Below are positions 54,961 through 64,000 of a DNA stretch of 64,000 bases, piece by piece. The DNA comes from Pseudomonas sp. UBA2684. GTDB lineage: Bacteria > Pseudomonadota > Gammaproteobacteria > Pseudomonadales > Pseudomonadaceae. Positions within the stretch are counted from its first letter, which is position 1, and each line of letters starts with the position of its first letter. The notes under the pieces are model-generated. The model did no database searches, was not told the origin of the DNA, and worked only from the letters and a program-made list of their open reading frames with translations. The stretch spans positions 91,041 through 155,040 of the forward strand of contig DELY01000044.1 of NCBI GenBank assembly GCA_002354655.1, written 5' to 3'. The translations under genes were made by a program, and so were the position numbers.

Positions 54961-57900
54961 GCAACCGCCATTTCCTCACCCTGCTGTTTGATCGGCTGCC
55001 AGCGGCGCAGCAGCATGTACAGCGTCGGGATCACGAACAAGGTGAAGAACGTCCCCACCAGCAAACCGCCGACGATGACGAAGCCGATCTGCTGCCGGCT
55101 CTCGGCACCGGCGCCACTGGCGATGGCCAGCGGCAAGGAACCGAGCACCATCGCCCCGGTGGTCATCAGGATCGGCCGCAGACGCTGTACCGAAGCGTCG
55201 ATCACCGAACTGCGCAGCTCCTGGCCTTCACGCTGCAAGTGGTTGGCGAACTCGACGATCAGAATGCCGTGCTTGGTGATCAAACCGATCAGGGTCACCA
55301 GACCGATCTGCGAGTAGATATTCAGGGTGCCGCCGAATAGTGTCAGCGCCAGCAAGGCGCCGGCCATCGACAAGGGCACGCTGAACAGAATGATCAGCGG
55401 ATCGGTGAAGCTCTCGAACTGCGCCGCCAGCACCAGGAAGATAAACGCCAAGGCCAGGACAAAGATCAGCGCGATACCGGAACTCGACTCCTTGAAGTCG
55501 CGTGACGTACCGGTGTAATCGTATTGGGTGTCGGGCGGGAACACCTCGCGGGCGGCCTCTTCCAGATAAGCCAGGGCCTCGCCCAGGCTATAGCCACTGC
55601 CGACGTTGGCAGTAATGCTCACCGCGCGCAGTTGGTTGAAGTGGTTGAGCTCGCGCGGCGCCACGGTTTCGCGCACCTCGATCAGGTTGGACAGCTGCAC
55701 CATGCTGTCGTCGCGACCACGCACGTAGACCCGATTGAGGTCCTGCGGGTTGCTGCGATCGACATCCTGCAACTGCACCAGCACATCGTACTGCTCGCCA
55801 TTTTGCTTGAAGCGGGTGACCTGACGGCTGCCAAACAGGCTTTCCAGGCTACGACCGATGGTCGCCACGTCGGTGCCGACCGCCACCGCCTGCTCGCGAT
55901 TGACTGCGACTTTTAGCTGCGGGGCATTCAGCTTGAGGTCGCTGTCGAGGCTTTCCAGGCCCGGGTACTCGCGCACCTTGTTCAGCAACTCGGCGACATA
56001 GACCTGCAACTCGGCGTACTCCAGGGAGGAGCGCACCACCAGGTTGACCGGCTGATTACGCGAACTCTGCCCGAGCGGTGGGCGGTTGACCGGAAACGCG
56101 CGCACCCCGGCAATGTCCTGCAGCTTGGGCAACAGCTGGTTGCGAATCTCGAACTGGCTGCGCGAGCGGTCGGCCCAGTCTTCCAGCTTCATAAAGGAAA
56201 TGCCCTGGGCCACCGTGGGGAAGCCGGCAATCACCATGTAGCGATTGGTTTCCGGGATGCTCGCGTAGGCCTGTTCGATCTCCTGCGCATAGCGACCGGT
56301 GTAATCGATGGTGGCACCGTCCGGGCCATTGAACACGCCGACGATGGTGCCGGTGTCCTCGGTTGGCGCCAGCTCCGACTTCAAGCCGGAAAACAGCCAA
56401 ATACACGCCACAATGGTCATCAGCAACACCCCAACCACCACCCAGGCACTCAGGGCCCGCTGCAACAGGTGCTTGTAGCGGTAGGTCAGGCCATTGAGGA
56501 AGCCTTCGATCAGGTTGTAGACCCGGTTGTGTTGCTGGTTGGCCTGGTGCGGTTTGAGCAACAGCGCGCACATCATTGGCGTCAGCGTCAGCGCCACGAA
56601 CCCCGAAACCAACACTGCCCCGGCCAGGGTCCAGGCGAATTCGGTGAACAGTTTGCCGGTGGTGCCCTGCATGAAGCCGATGGGCGCAAACACTGCCGCC
56701 AGAGTCAGGGTCATGGCGATCACCGCGAAGGCGATCTCGCGGCTGCCCTTGAGCGCGGCCTGCATCGGCTGCATGCCTTCTTCGATATGCCGGTGGATGT
56801 TCTCCAGCATGACGATGGCGTCATCCACCACCAGGCCGATGGCCAGCACCATGGCCAGCAATGTCAGGGTATTGATGGTGAAGCCCATCAGCGACATCAG
56901 CGCGAAGGCGCCGATCAACGACACCGGAATGGTCACCAGCGGAATGATGGTGGCGCGCAGCGAGCGCAGGAAGATGAAGATGATCAGGATGACCAGAACC
57001 ACCGCTTCCCAGATGGTGATGAAGACGTTGTCGATCGACGCGCGAATAAACAGCGAGTTGTCGTTGGCCACCGCCATGTGCATGCCTTCGGGCAACAGCG
57101 CGCGGACATCCGGCATGGCTTCGGCCAAGCCGTCGGAGATTTCCAGCGGGTTGGCGGTGGCCTGCTTGATCATGCCCATGGACACAGCCGGGCGGCCGTT
57201 GTAGCGCACGATGCTGCGCTCGTCGGCGGCGCCGATCTCGGCATAGCCGACATCGGACAAGCGCAACAGGTAGCCGCGACTATCATCGAGAATCAGGTTG
57301 TTGAATTGCTCCGGGGTGTTCAGATCGGTTTCCGAGAGCACGGTGAATTCGCGCTGCTGCGACTCGATGCGTCCGGCGGGAATCTCCACGTTCTGCCGGC
57401 GCAGGGCGTCTTCCACGTCCTGCACGGTGAGGTTGTGCGCGGCGAGCTTTTCCGGATCGAGCCAGATGCGCATGGCGAAGGTCCGCGCGCCGCGCACCTG
57501 CACTTCTGACACGCCGGGAATGGTCTGTAGGCGATCCTGAATCACCCGTTCCAGCACATCGGTGATTTCCATGGCGCTGTAGCGGTCGCTGTAGAACGCC
57601 AACCAGATCACCGGCTGAGCATCGGCTTCGACCTTTTGCACGATCGGTTCGTCGATTTCATCCGGCAGCAAACCGCGTACGCGACCGAGGCGGTCGCGTA
57701 CGTCGTTGGCCGCTTCGTCGGCATTGCTGCCCAGGCGAAACTGCGCGGTGATCTGGGTATTTTCCGAGCGGCTGATGGAGCTGACGAAATCCAGCCCATC
57801 AATGCCGGAGAGCACGTCTTCGATCGGCTGGGCGACCTGCGACTCCATGATTTCCGGGCTGGCGCCGGGGTAGATGATGTTGACCGTGACAATCGGCACA

Positions 57901-58022
57901 TCGATGTTCGGGTACTCGCGTACGGCCAGGCGGTCATAGGCCATCAGCCCGAGCAGCACCACGATCAGCGACAGTACCGTGGCGAATACCGGACGGCGGA
58001 TGCAGATATCGGACAATGTCAT
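54957..58022 (-). CDS. RND efflux permease (second system)
   Basis: A 1021-residue HAE-type transporter, beginning MTLSDICIRRPVFATVLSLI. The proton-relay DD pair is in GLVVDDAIVMLENIHRHIEEG. It differs from TtgB in its N-terminal wording and shorter length and resembles the two-gene RND systems that lack their own outer-membrane channel. Its start overlaps the adaptor stop by four bases. It would need an external channel such as TtgC/OprM. Stop codon lies in a palindromic repeat. Confidence 0.92.
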   Translation of the reverse strand: MTLSDICIRRPVFATVLSLIVVLLGLMAYDRLAVREYPNIDVPIVTVNIIYPGASPEIMESQVAQPIEDVLSGIDGLDFVSSISRSENTQITAQFRLGSNADEAANDVRDRLGRVRGLLPDEIDEPIVQKVEADAQPVIWLAFYSDRYSAMEITDVLERVIQDRLQTIPGVSEVQVRGARTFAMRIWLDPEKLAAHNLTVQDVEDALRRQNVEIPAGRIESQQREFTVLSETDLNTPEQFNNLILDDSRGYLLRLSDVGYAEIGAADERSIVRYNGRPAVSMGMIKQATANPLEISDGLAEAMPDVRALLPEGMHMAVANDNSLFIRASIDNVFITIWEAVVLVILIIFIFLRSLRATIIPLVTIPVSLIGAFALMSLMGFTINTLTLLAMVLAIGLVVDDAIVMLENIHRHIEEGMQPMQAALKGSREIAFAVIAMTLTLAAVFAPIGFMQGTTGKLFTEFAWTLAGAVLVSGFVALTLTPMMCALLLKPHQANQQHNRVYNLIEGFLNGLTYRYKHLLQRALSAWVVVGVLLMTIVACIWLFSGLKSELAPTEDTGTIVGVFNGPDGATIDYTGRYAQEIEQAYASIPETNRYMVIAGFPTVAQGISFMKLEDWADRSRSQFEIRNQLLPKLQDIAGVRAFPVNRPPLGQSSRNQPVNLVVRSSLEYAELQVYVAELLNKVREYPGLESLDSDLKLNAPQLKVAVNREQAVAVGTDVATIGRSLESLFGSRQVTRFKQNGEQYDVLVQLQDVDRSNPQDLNRVYVRGRDDSMVQLSNLIEVRETVAPRELNHFNQLRAVSITANVGSGYSLGEALAYLEEAAREVFPPDTQYDYTGTSRDFKESSSGIALIFVLALAFIFLVLAAQFESFTDPLIILFSVPLSMAGALLALTLFGGTLNIYSQIGLVTLIGLITKHGILIVEFANHLQREGQELRSSVIDASVQRLRPILMTTGAMVLGSLPLAIASGAGAESRQQIGFVIVGGLLVGTFFTLFVIPTLYMLLRRWQPIKQQGEEMAVA

Positions 58023-59050
58023 AACACGCGCTCCACGACCTTGGTGCGCACCGCCATGCCGGGATTGACCTTCTGCCAGCCGGCGCTGATCAAGGTTTCA
58101 TTGCCTTGCAGGCCCTCGCGCACCTCGACCATGCCATCCATGCGTTTGCCCAGCGTGACCTCGCGCTGCTCGACTTTGCCGTCCACCACCACGTTGACCA
58201 ACAACTGCTCACCCACTGGCATCACGGCCTCTTCGGGGATCACCAGGGCATTCGGGCGTTCGGCGAGAATCACCGAGACCCTGACGAACTGCCCGGGGCG
58301 CAGGCGGCGGTCATCGTTGCCGATGTGCGCGCGAATCGCCTGGCTGCGTCCGGCTTCGTCGAGCCGCGGGTTGATGGCGAAGATTTCACCGCGAAAGCGC
58401 TCGTTCGGATAAGCATCCAGGCTGATTTCCACGGTCTGGTTGAGGCGGATCTGGCTGACGGCTTTTTGCGGGATGCGGAAATCCACCTTGAGCGGATCGA
58501 GCACTTCCAGGTTGACGATGTCCTGGCCGGCGCTGAGGTAATCGCCCGGGCTGACTTGGCGCAGCCCCAGTACGCCATCGTAGGGGGCGAGGACCTGGGT
58601 TTTATCCAGCCGTGCCTGGGCCAGCGCCAGGCTGGCGCGGGCCGCTTGCTGCTGGGCGCTGGCTTCGTCGAGGGCCTGGGCATTGCTGGCGCCGCGCTTG
58701 AACAGCATCTGCGAACGCTCGAAGTTTTTTTCCGCCAGATTCAGGTTGGCCCGCGCCTGGGCGAACTCGGCGCGGCTGATCGAGTCGTCGAGGCTGACCA
58801 ACAAGGCGCCGGCCTCCACGGCCTGACCTTCGCGAAAATGCAGTTTGGCGAGACGCCCTTCGATTTCCGGCCGAATCATCACCGACTCGTCCGAGCGCAA
58901 CGAGCCGAAAGTGATCAGCTCGTCACGCACCAACTGCTTTTTTGCCTGCACCACCTCGACCATCGGGCCATCGGCGGCATGAGCCAATGGCCAAACGGCC
59001 GAAAGCATCAAAGCGGATGCCACGAATAAAGACCGCGGATGGGCAAACAT
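58019..59050 (-). CDS. RND periplasmic adaptor
   Basis: A 343-residue membrane fusion protein with an N-terminal signal peptide (about 1-22, ending AHA), a lipoyl domain (ESVMIRPEIEGRLAKLHFRE), a helical hairpin (about 95-155) and beta-barrel domains. There is no lipobox Cys, so it is likely soluble or anchored by an uncleaved signal, unlike TtgA. ATG 59050 is used; a TTG two codons upstream is possible. Operon with the permease. Confidence 0.9.
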   Translation of the reverse strand: MFAHPRSLFVASALMLSAVWPLAHAADGPMVEVVQAKKQLVRDELITFGSLRSDESVMIRPEIEGRLAKLHFREGQAVEAGALLVSLDDSISRAEFAQARANLNLAEKNFERSQMLFKRGASNAQALDEASAQQQAARASLALAQARLDKTQVLAPYDGVLGLRQVSPGDYLSAGQDIVNLEVLDPLKVDFRIPQKAVSQIRLNQTVEISLDAYPNERFRGEIFAINPRLDEAGRSQAIRAHIGNDDRRLRPGQFVRVSVILAERPNALVIPEEAVMPVGEQLLVNVVVDGKVEQREVTLGKRMDGMVEVREGLQGNETLISAGWQKVNPGMAVRTKVVERVL

Positions 59051-59146
59051 ATACAACCCCTATTGTTTTGTAGAGGCTGAGTCTAACGGCCGCGCCGTGC
59101 GATTCAGCCGTTCAACATGTTTCCCGATATTATTGCGCCGGCCCGG

Positions 59147-59941
59147 TTACTGGCGCATCCCTCGACCGCTGGCCAGTAGGCGGATGCACACGGTATAGAG
59201 CAGCGCAGTGGCCACCAACATAAAGCCAATGGCAATACCGATGCGAATATCCGAGACCCCGAGAATGCCGTAGCGGAAGGCATTGACCATGTGCAGCACC
59301 GGGTTGGCCATCGATACCGTCTGCCAGAACGGCGGCAACAGGCTGATCGAGTAGAACACCCCGCCCAGGTAGGTCAGCGGTGTCAGCACGAAGGTCGGAA
59401 TGATCGAAATATCGTCGAAGTTGCGCGCATACACCGCGTTGACGAAGCCCGCGAGGGAGAAAATCGTCGCGGTGAGCAGTACCACCAGCACCGTCACGCC
59501 CAGGTGATGGACTTGCAAGTGGGTGAAGAACAGCGACAGCAGCGTGACGATCAGCCCCACCGCCAAACCGCGCAATACGCCGCCGATGACATAGCCGGTG
59601 AGAATGATGTGCGGCGACACCGGCGAGACCATCAGCTCCTCGATCGAGCGCTGAAACTTGCTGCCGAAAAAGCTCGAGACCACATTGCCGTAGGCGTTGG
59701 TGATCACCGACATCATGATCAGCCCCGGCACGATGTACTCCATGTAGCTGAAGCCGCCCATGTCGCCGATCTGCCGGCCGATCAGGTTGCCGAAGATGAC
59801 GAAGTAGAGAACCATGGTGATCGCTGGCGGCAGCAGGGTTTGCGGCCAGATGCGGGTGAAACGGCGGATTTCCCGGTAAACGATGGTGCGCAAGGCCACC
59901 AGGTTGGCGGCGAACTCGGAATTCAGATAGGTCGTGCTCAT
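59147..59941 (-). CDS. ABC-2 type transporter permease (YadH-like)
   Basis: A 264-residue permease with six predicted spans, starting MSTTYLNSEFAANLVALRTI. The RSIEELMVSPVSPH segment and the ARNFDDISIIPTFVLTPLTYLGGVFYS region (long hydrophobic stretch split here by Pro) match the YadH/NodJ family. ATG overlaps the ATPase stop (ATGA). Together they form an exporter of unknown cargo. Confidence 0.9.
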   Translation of the reverse strand: MSTTYLNSEFAANLVALRTIVYREIRRFTRIWPQTLLPPAITMVLYFVIFGNLIGRQIGDMGGFSYMEYIVPGLIMMSVITNAYGNVVSSFFGSKFQRSIEELMVSPVSPHIILTGYVIGGVLRGLAVGLIVTLLSLFFTHLQVHHLGVTVLVVLLTATIFSLAGFVNAVYARNFDDISIIPTFVLTPLTYLGGVFYSISLLPPFWQTVSMANPVLHMVNAFRYGILGVSDIRIGIAIGFMLVATALLYTVCIRLLASGRGMRQ

Positions 59942-60870
59942 ACCGCCACCTTCGCCAGGTTCTTCTCGACCAGGGAAACGAACAACTCTTCCAGGCGATT
60001 GGTTTTATTGCGCAAGCTGAGCACTTCGATGTTCTGCAACGCCAATTGGCGGAACAGCTCGGTAATGCCCTGGCTCTTCTCCACTTGCACTTCCAGGGTG
60101 TGGTGGTCGAGCAACTGCGCTGGGTAGCCGGTCAACTGTGGCGGCACCAACAGCGACTCTTTCAGGTCGAGCAGGAAGGTCTCCACGTGCAGCTTCTTCA
60201 GCAGCTCGCGCATGCTGGTGTTCTCGACGATGCGGCCATGGTCGATGATGCCGATGTTGCGGCACAGCTGCTCGGCCTCTTCCAGGTAATGGGTGGTGAG
60301 GATGATGGTGATGCCCTGCTCGTTCAGTTCGCTGAGAAAACTCCACATCGAACGGCGCAACTCGATATCCACTCCGGCGGTCGGCTCATCGAGAATCAGC
60401 AAGCGCGGCTGGTGCACCAGCGCGCGGGCGATCATCAGACGGCGCTTCATGCCGCCGGACAGTTCGCGTGACGGCACATCGCGCTTATCCCACAGCCCCA
60501 GCTGATTGAGGTATTGCTCGGCACGCTCCTTGGCGATACGTGCCGGGATGCCGTAATAGCCCGCTTGGGTCACGACGATGTCGAAAACCTTCTCGAACTG
60601 ATTGAAGTTGAACTCCTGCGGCACCACCCCCAGGCAACGCTTGAGTGCAGACGGCTGTTTGTCCAGGTCATGGCCGAAGACATTCACCGTGCCGCTGGTT
60701 TTGTTCACCAGGGTCGAAAGAATACCGATGGTGGTGGATTTGCCGGCGCCGTTGGGCCCGAGCAAGGCGAAGAAGTCGCCTTCGGCCACATCCAGGTCAA
60801 TGCCATGCAGCGCCTGAAAGCCGTTGCCGTAAGTTTTCGTCAACTGCCGGATGGACAGAGCAGTACTCAT
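59938..60870 (-). CDS. ABC transporter ATP-binding protein (YadG-like)
   Basis: A 310-residue ATPase. Walker A is GPNGAGKST, the signature is LSGGMKRRLMIARAL, Walker B ends LLILDEPTAGVD, and the switch His is in ILTTHYLEEAE. ATG 60870 (MSTALSIRQLTKTYG) is used; GTG 60885 five codons upstream is possible. Partner of the permease that follows. Pair is of the YadGH type seen in many Proteobacteria. Confidence 0.93.
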   Translation of the reverse strand: MSTALSIRQLTKTYGNGFQALHGIDLDVAEGDFFALLGPNGAGKSTTIGILSTLVNKTSGTVNVFGHDLDKQPSALKRCLGVVPQEFNFNQFEKVFDIVVTQAGYYGIPARIAKERAEQYLNQLGLWDKRDVPSRELSGGMKRRLMIARALVHQPRLLILDEPTAGVDIELRRSMWSFLSELNEQGITIILTTHYLEEAEQLCRNIGIIDHGRIVENTSMRELLKKLHVETFLLDLKESLLVPPQLTGYPAQLLDHHTLEVQVEKSQGITELFRQLALQNIEVLSLRNKTNRLEELFVSLVEKNLAKVAV

Positions 60871-60875
60871 AAAAA

Positions 60876-61358
60876 ATGCACGCACCTGTAATAAGTGAAG
60901 AGATAGAAGGTGAGATTGCGCCGCTGACGCCCTGCGCAGAACCGCCCAAGTCTAACGCCAGTGCGCTGCCGGTCGCAGGCTTATCGCGAAAAACCCTCGG
61001 CGGGCGCCTTGCCAAGCCTAGCCATTCGGTAGCGCACAAGCACACGCCCGGCCAGCCTAGCACCGCCCGCAGAAGAAGAAAGACCGTCAGCCTGATGTTG
61101 GTTATCGAACGGGTTTATAGCGCTAAACGCGGTCATCCGCAGAGCGCGTAGCGCGCCCTGCAAGGTTACGAAATCGCGCGCCTGCTTGGCGAACTCCACC
61201 CGCGCAGGGTGGTCACTATCGATGCAACGGCCGGGTTCGAGGGAGTCACGTATGACTGGCCCTCCGTAACTAGACTCGCAGTCTACCTGCGGCGATTACG
61301 CCCATACCACGACGATCCGGCCAAGCTCACCACCCTTGTCGCCATCCTGCCCGGATGA
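60876..61358 (+). pseudogene. Possible decayed gene upstream of fadE, split by an in-frame TAG
   Basis: One plus-strand frame runs from 60876 to TAG 61149-61151 and then, in the same frame, 68 more codons to TGA 61356-61358. The second part looks protein-like (ALQGYEIARLLGELHPRRVV, later VTYDWPSVTRLAVYLRRLRP) but has no start codon with a binding site. I do not recognise it. It occupies most of the 543-bp gap before fadE; chance openness in high-GC DNA cannot be excluded, and nothing else is evident in this gap. Confidence 0.3.
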
Positions 61359-61413
61359 AGGCTAAGCTCGTGGCGGTTGCCTTTAGCATCACCGTCATCA
61401 TGGAGGATTTTGC

Positions 61414-63861
61414 ATGCTCGCTGTTTGGTTGCTCGTTCTGGTCATCGGTACCGCCTACCTGGCCCACCGTCGCACCGCCCCCCAACTCGCCCTCGGACTG
61501 GTTGCCGCCTATCTGGTCAGCATGGGTCTGTTCAGCCATGCGCCCGTATGGCTACTGGCAATTTTCTGGCTGTTGTGGCTCGCCGTGGCCTTGCCACTGG
61601 CACTCCCCGAGCTACGCCGCAAACTGTTTACCGCACCGCTGTTCGCCTGGTTTCAGCGTGTATTGCCGCCGATGTCGGACACCGAGCGCGATGCCATCGA
61701 GGCGGGCACCGTGTGGTGGGATGGCGAACTGTTCAGCGGCCGCCCGGACTGGGACAAACTGCTCGCCTACCCCAAGGCGCAGCTGAGCGAAGAAGAGCAA
61801 GCCTTCCTCGACGGCCCGACCGAAGAACTCTGCGCGATGGTCAGCGACTGGGACATCGGCCAGCAGATGGATTTGCCGGAAAAGGCCTGGGCACATATCA
61901 AGCAACACGGTTTCTTCGCCTTGATCATCCCCAAGGAATACGGCGGCAAAGGCTTTTCCGCCTACGCCCACTCCCAAGTGGCGATGAAACTGGCGACCCG
62001 TAGCGGCGACCTGGCCTCCACCGTGATGGTGCCCAACTCCCTCGGCCCGGCCGAATTGCTGCTGCATTACGGCACCGAGGAGCAACGCCAGCATTACCTG
62101 CCGCGCCTGGCACGTGGCGATGACATTCCCTGCTTCGCCCTCACCGGCCCACTGGCCGGCTCCGATGCGGGGGCCATGCCGGACAGCGGAATCATCTGCA
62201 AGGGCCAATGGCAAGGCAACGAAGTCATCGGTCTGCGCCTGACCTGGGAAAAGCGCTACATCACCCTGGGGCCAGTCGCCACCCTGCTCGGTCTGGCGTT
62301 CAAGGCCTACGACCCGGATCGCCTGTTAGGCGGCGAAGAAGACTTGGGCATCAGCCTGGCATTGGTGCCCACGGAAACGCCTGGGGTGGAAATCGGTCGA
62401 CGCCACCTGCCTCTGGGCGCTGCCTTTATGAACGGGCCGAACTCCGGGAAAGATGTATTTATCCCGCTGGATTACCTGATCGGCGGCCAGGAGATGCTCG
62501 GCAAAGGCTGGATGATGCTGATGAATTGCCTGTCCGTCGGCCGCTCCATCTCGCTGCCGGCGGTGGGTACCGGCGCAGCCAAGTTCACCAGCCTGGTGAC
62601 CGGCCAATACAGCCAGGTGCGCGAGCAATTCAACGTGCCGCTGGCCGCCTTTGAAGGGATTCAGGAAGCCCTGGCACGCATCGGCGGCAATGCCTGGCTG
62701 ATGGACAGCGCGCGCATCCTCACGGCCAACGCCGTCGACCTGGGCGAAAAGCCCTCGGTGCTCTCGGCGATTCTCAAATACCACCTCACCGAACGCGGTC
62801 GTGAATGCATCAGCCACGCCATGGATGTGCATGGCGGCAAGGGCATCATCATGGGCCCGAGCAACTACCTCGGCCGGTCGTGGCAAGGCGCGCCAATCTT
62901 CATCACCGTGGAAGGCGCCAATATCCTCTCGCGCAACTTGATGATCTTTGGCCAGGGGGCAATCCGCTGCCACCCCTACGTGCTCAAGGAAATGGCCCTG
63001 GCCGGGCGCGAAGACCGCGAGCAGGCGCTGCTCGAATTCGACGAACTGCTGCTGCAACACATCGCGTTCGCCGTCAGCAACGCCGCCAGCACCTTGATTC
63101 TCAGCCTGAGTCTCGGCGGTTTCGGTCAAGTGCCGGGCGACAACCTCAGCCAGCCCTACTTCCGCGCACTCAATCGCCTGGCAGCGGCCTTCGCCATGCT
63201 TGCCGATTTCAGCATGATGCTGCTCGGCGGCGAACTGAAGCGCCGCGAGCGCCTGTCCGCACGGCTCGGCGATGTACTCAGCCACCTCTACCTCGCCTCG
63301 GCAGCGCTCAAACGCTACCACGACCTGGATTACCCGGAGCACTCGCGCCCCCTGCTACGCTGGGCCCTGGAAGAAAGCCTGGGGCATGCCGAACAAGCCC
63401 TGGACGAACTGCTCAGCAACTTCCCCAGCCGCGTGCTCGGTTGTGCCTTGCGCGTGCTGGTGTTCCCGTTCGGCCGCCGCCACAAAGGCCCGAGCGACGA
63501 GCTGGATGCCCAGGTCGCCGCGATCATCGGCCGCAACAGCGGCGATCCGGCGCTCGAAGAACTGCTCGCCGGCTGCTACCGCCCGCAAGCAGAGAAAGAC
63601 CCGGTAGGCGCATTGCAACACGCGATGAACCTGCTGGAAAACACGCAGCCACTGCAGCAGAAATTGCACAAAGCCCTCAAGGCCGGTCAGGTGCCGCAAA
63701 CGCCGGGGCAAAACCTGCTCGACGCCGCGGTCAGCGCCGGCGCCTTGAGCGCCGAAGAAGCACAGCGTCTGCGCCAGGCAGAAGCGGCGCGGCGCGTGGT
63801 GATCGACGTCGATGACTTCGCCAAGGAGGAGTTGAAGCTGAGCCGTGGCAAGGTGCGTTAG
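61414..63861 (+). CDS. fadE: Acyl-CoA dehydrogenase, FadE type
   Basis: An 815-residue enzyme for the first oxidation of beta-oxidation. The N-terminus has two or three hydrophobic segments (about 1-70), so it is membrane associated. The dehydrogenase core follows: IIPKEYGGKGFSAYAHSQVA, CFALTGPLAGSDAGA (flavin and substrate contact), and DVHGGKGIIMGPSNYLGRSW. The C-terminal 250 residues are the FadE-specific extension. GGAGG precedes ATG 61414. Length matches E. coli FadE almost exactly. It complements the hydratase/dehydrogenase and thiolase at the window start. Confidence 0.95.
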   Translation: MLAVWLLVLVIGTAYLAHRRTAPQLALGLVAAYLVSMGLFSHAPVWLLAIFWLLWLAVALPLALPELRRKLFTAPLFAWFQRVLPPMSDTERDAIEAGTVWWDGELFSGRPDWDKLLAYPKAQLSEEEQAFLDGPTEELCAMVSDWDIGQQMDLPEKAWAHIKQHGFFALIIPKEYGGKGFSAYAHSQVAMKLATRSGDLASTVMVPNSLGPAELLLHYGTEEQRQHYLPRLARGDDIPCFALTGPLAGSDAGAMPDSGIICKGQWQGNEVIGLRLTWEKRYITLGPVATLLGLAFKAYDPDRLLGGEEDLGISLALVPTETPGVEIGRRHLPLGAAFMNGPNSGKDVFIPLDYLIGGQEMLGKGWMMLMNCLSVGRSISLPAVGTGAAKFTSLVTGQYSQVREQFNVPLAAFEGIQEALARIGGNAWLMDSARILTANAVDLGEKPSVLSAILKYHLTERGRECISHAMDVHGGKGIIMGPSNYLGRSWQGAPIFITVEGANILSRNLMIFGQGAIRCHPYVLKEMALAGREDREQALLEFDELLLQHIAFAVSNAASTLILSLSLGGFGQVPGDNLSQPYFRALNRLAAAFAMLADFSMMLLGGELKRRERLSARLGDVLSHLYLASAALKRYHDLDYPEHSRPLLRWALEESLGHAEQALDELLSNFPSRVLGCALRVLVFPFGRRHKGPSDELDAQVAAIIGRNSGDPALEELLAGCYRPQAEKDPVGALQHAMNLLENTQPLQQKLHKALKAGQVPQTPGQNLLDAAVSAGALSAEEAQRLRQAEAARRVVIDVDDFAKEELKLSRGKVR

Positions 63862-63870
63862 CCTCCACGC

Positions 63871-63908
63871 GGGACAGCGGGCGCCGGCCGCTCTATAATC
63901 CGGCGCCC
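63871..63908 (+). promoter_or_regulatory. Probable sigma-70 promoter overlapping a GC hairpin
   Basis: TATAAT (63894-63899) stands 17 bp after GGGACA (63871-63876), a fair -35. The same stretch has a 9-bp inverted repeat, GGGCGCCGG (63879-63887) and CCGGCGCCC (63900-63908), followed by GTTTT. It may both end fadE transcription weakly and start the next gene at 63932. Confidence 0.6.
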
Positions 63909-63931
63909 GTTTTACTCTCAGGATGTTCCTC

Positions 63932-64000
63932 ATGGCCAGCTCCCACATCGACCACCACCTCGCCCTGCTCGCCCACTTGCGCACCATTTTGGTCGCCCTG
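63932..64000 (+). CDS. Start of a gene cut by the window edge
   Basis: ATG 63932 is preceded by a CAGGAT box, and the frame stays open to the window end (23 codons: MASSHIDHHLALLAHLRTIL and three more). It lies directly downstream of fadE with a good promoter. Too short to assign. Confidence 0.6.
   Translation, partial: MASSHIDHHLALLAHLRTILVAL

Overview
This window comes from a Pseudomonas-type gammaproteobacterial chromosome. The evidence is the high-GC, codon-dense coding, a TtgR/TtgABC (MexAB-OprM class) locus with its operator, the order speE / alkA / mtnC-mtnD-mtnB-MFS / aroC / prmB / Smr / folE, which I recall as a Pseudomonas backbone order, a FadE-type dehydrogenase near a YadGH-type ABC pair, and REP-like palindromes between genes. 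I cannot name the species. I see no tRNA, rRNA, CRISPR array, prophage, transposase or integrase gene.

Layout. 1-3.6 kb: beta-oxidation pair (thiolase, then a two-domain hydratase/dehydrogenase). 3.6-5.6 kb: long leader region with a 31-codon membrane ORF, then a periplasmic rhodanese and a c-type cytochrome. 5.6-9.6 kb: a four-gene operon (circularly permuted ATP-grasp, alpha-E, transglutaminase, Anbu proteasome-like peptidase), the least understood system here. 9.6-10.5 kb: a gene-poor stretch with a possible decayed gene and a strong terminator. 10.5-17.1 kb: ttgR and the divergent ttgABC. 17.1-23.5 kb: glutamine amidotransferase, RraB-like protein, and an SDR / esterase / Baeyer-Villiger monooxygenase operon with a divergent AraC regulator. 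23.6-31.5 kb: spermidine synthase, DNA alkylation repair (alkA-ogt), a phosphatase, methionine salvage genes, chorismate synthase. 31.6-38 kb: small conserved housekeeping genes (hydrolase, prmB, isochorismatase-fold protein, Smr, folE, glutaredoxin-like). 38-42 kb: Sel1 lipoprotein and a GGDEF-EAL membrane protein with altered signature motifs. 42-46.6 kb: a copper-handling operon. 46.7-54.8 kb: GST, aminotransferase with MarR regulator, a frameshifted membrane protein gene, transporters, SDR, NADP-dependent reductase. 54.9-61 kb: second RND pump with adaptor and an ABC-2 exporter. 61.4-64 kb: fadE and the start of one further gene.

Genes that work together. SpeE releases methylthioadenosine, which MtnB/MtnC/MtnD help to recycle. 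The SDR, monooxygenase and esterase form a plausible alcohol to ketone to ester to alcohol-plus-acid route. AlkA and Ogt repair alkylated DNA from one transcript. The copper genes encode a Tat-exported oxidase, an outer-membrane channel and three or four periplasmic copper-binding candidates.

The most unusual non-coding signal is a pair of terminal-inverted-repeat elements at 26028-26085 and 26962-27182 whose ends begin with TAG and form the stop codons of three different genes (ogt, the histidine phosphatase and mtnC). A fourth gene, the RND permease, also stops inside a different palindromic repeat.
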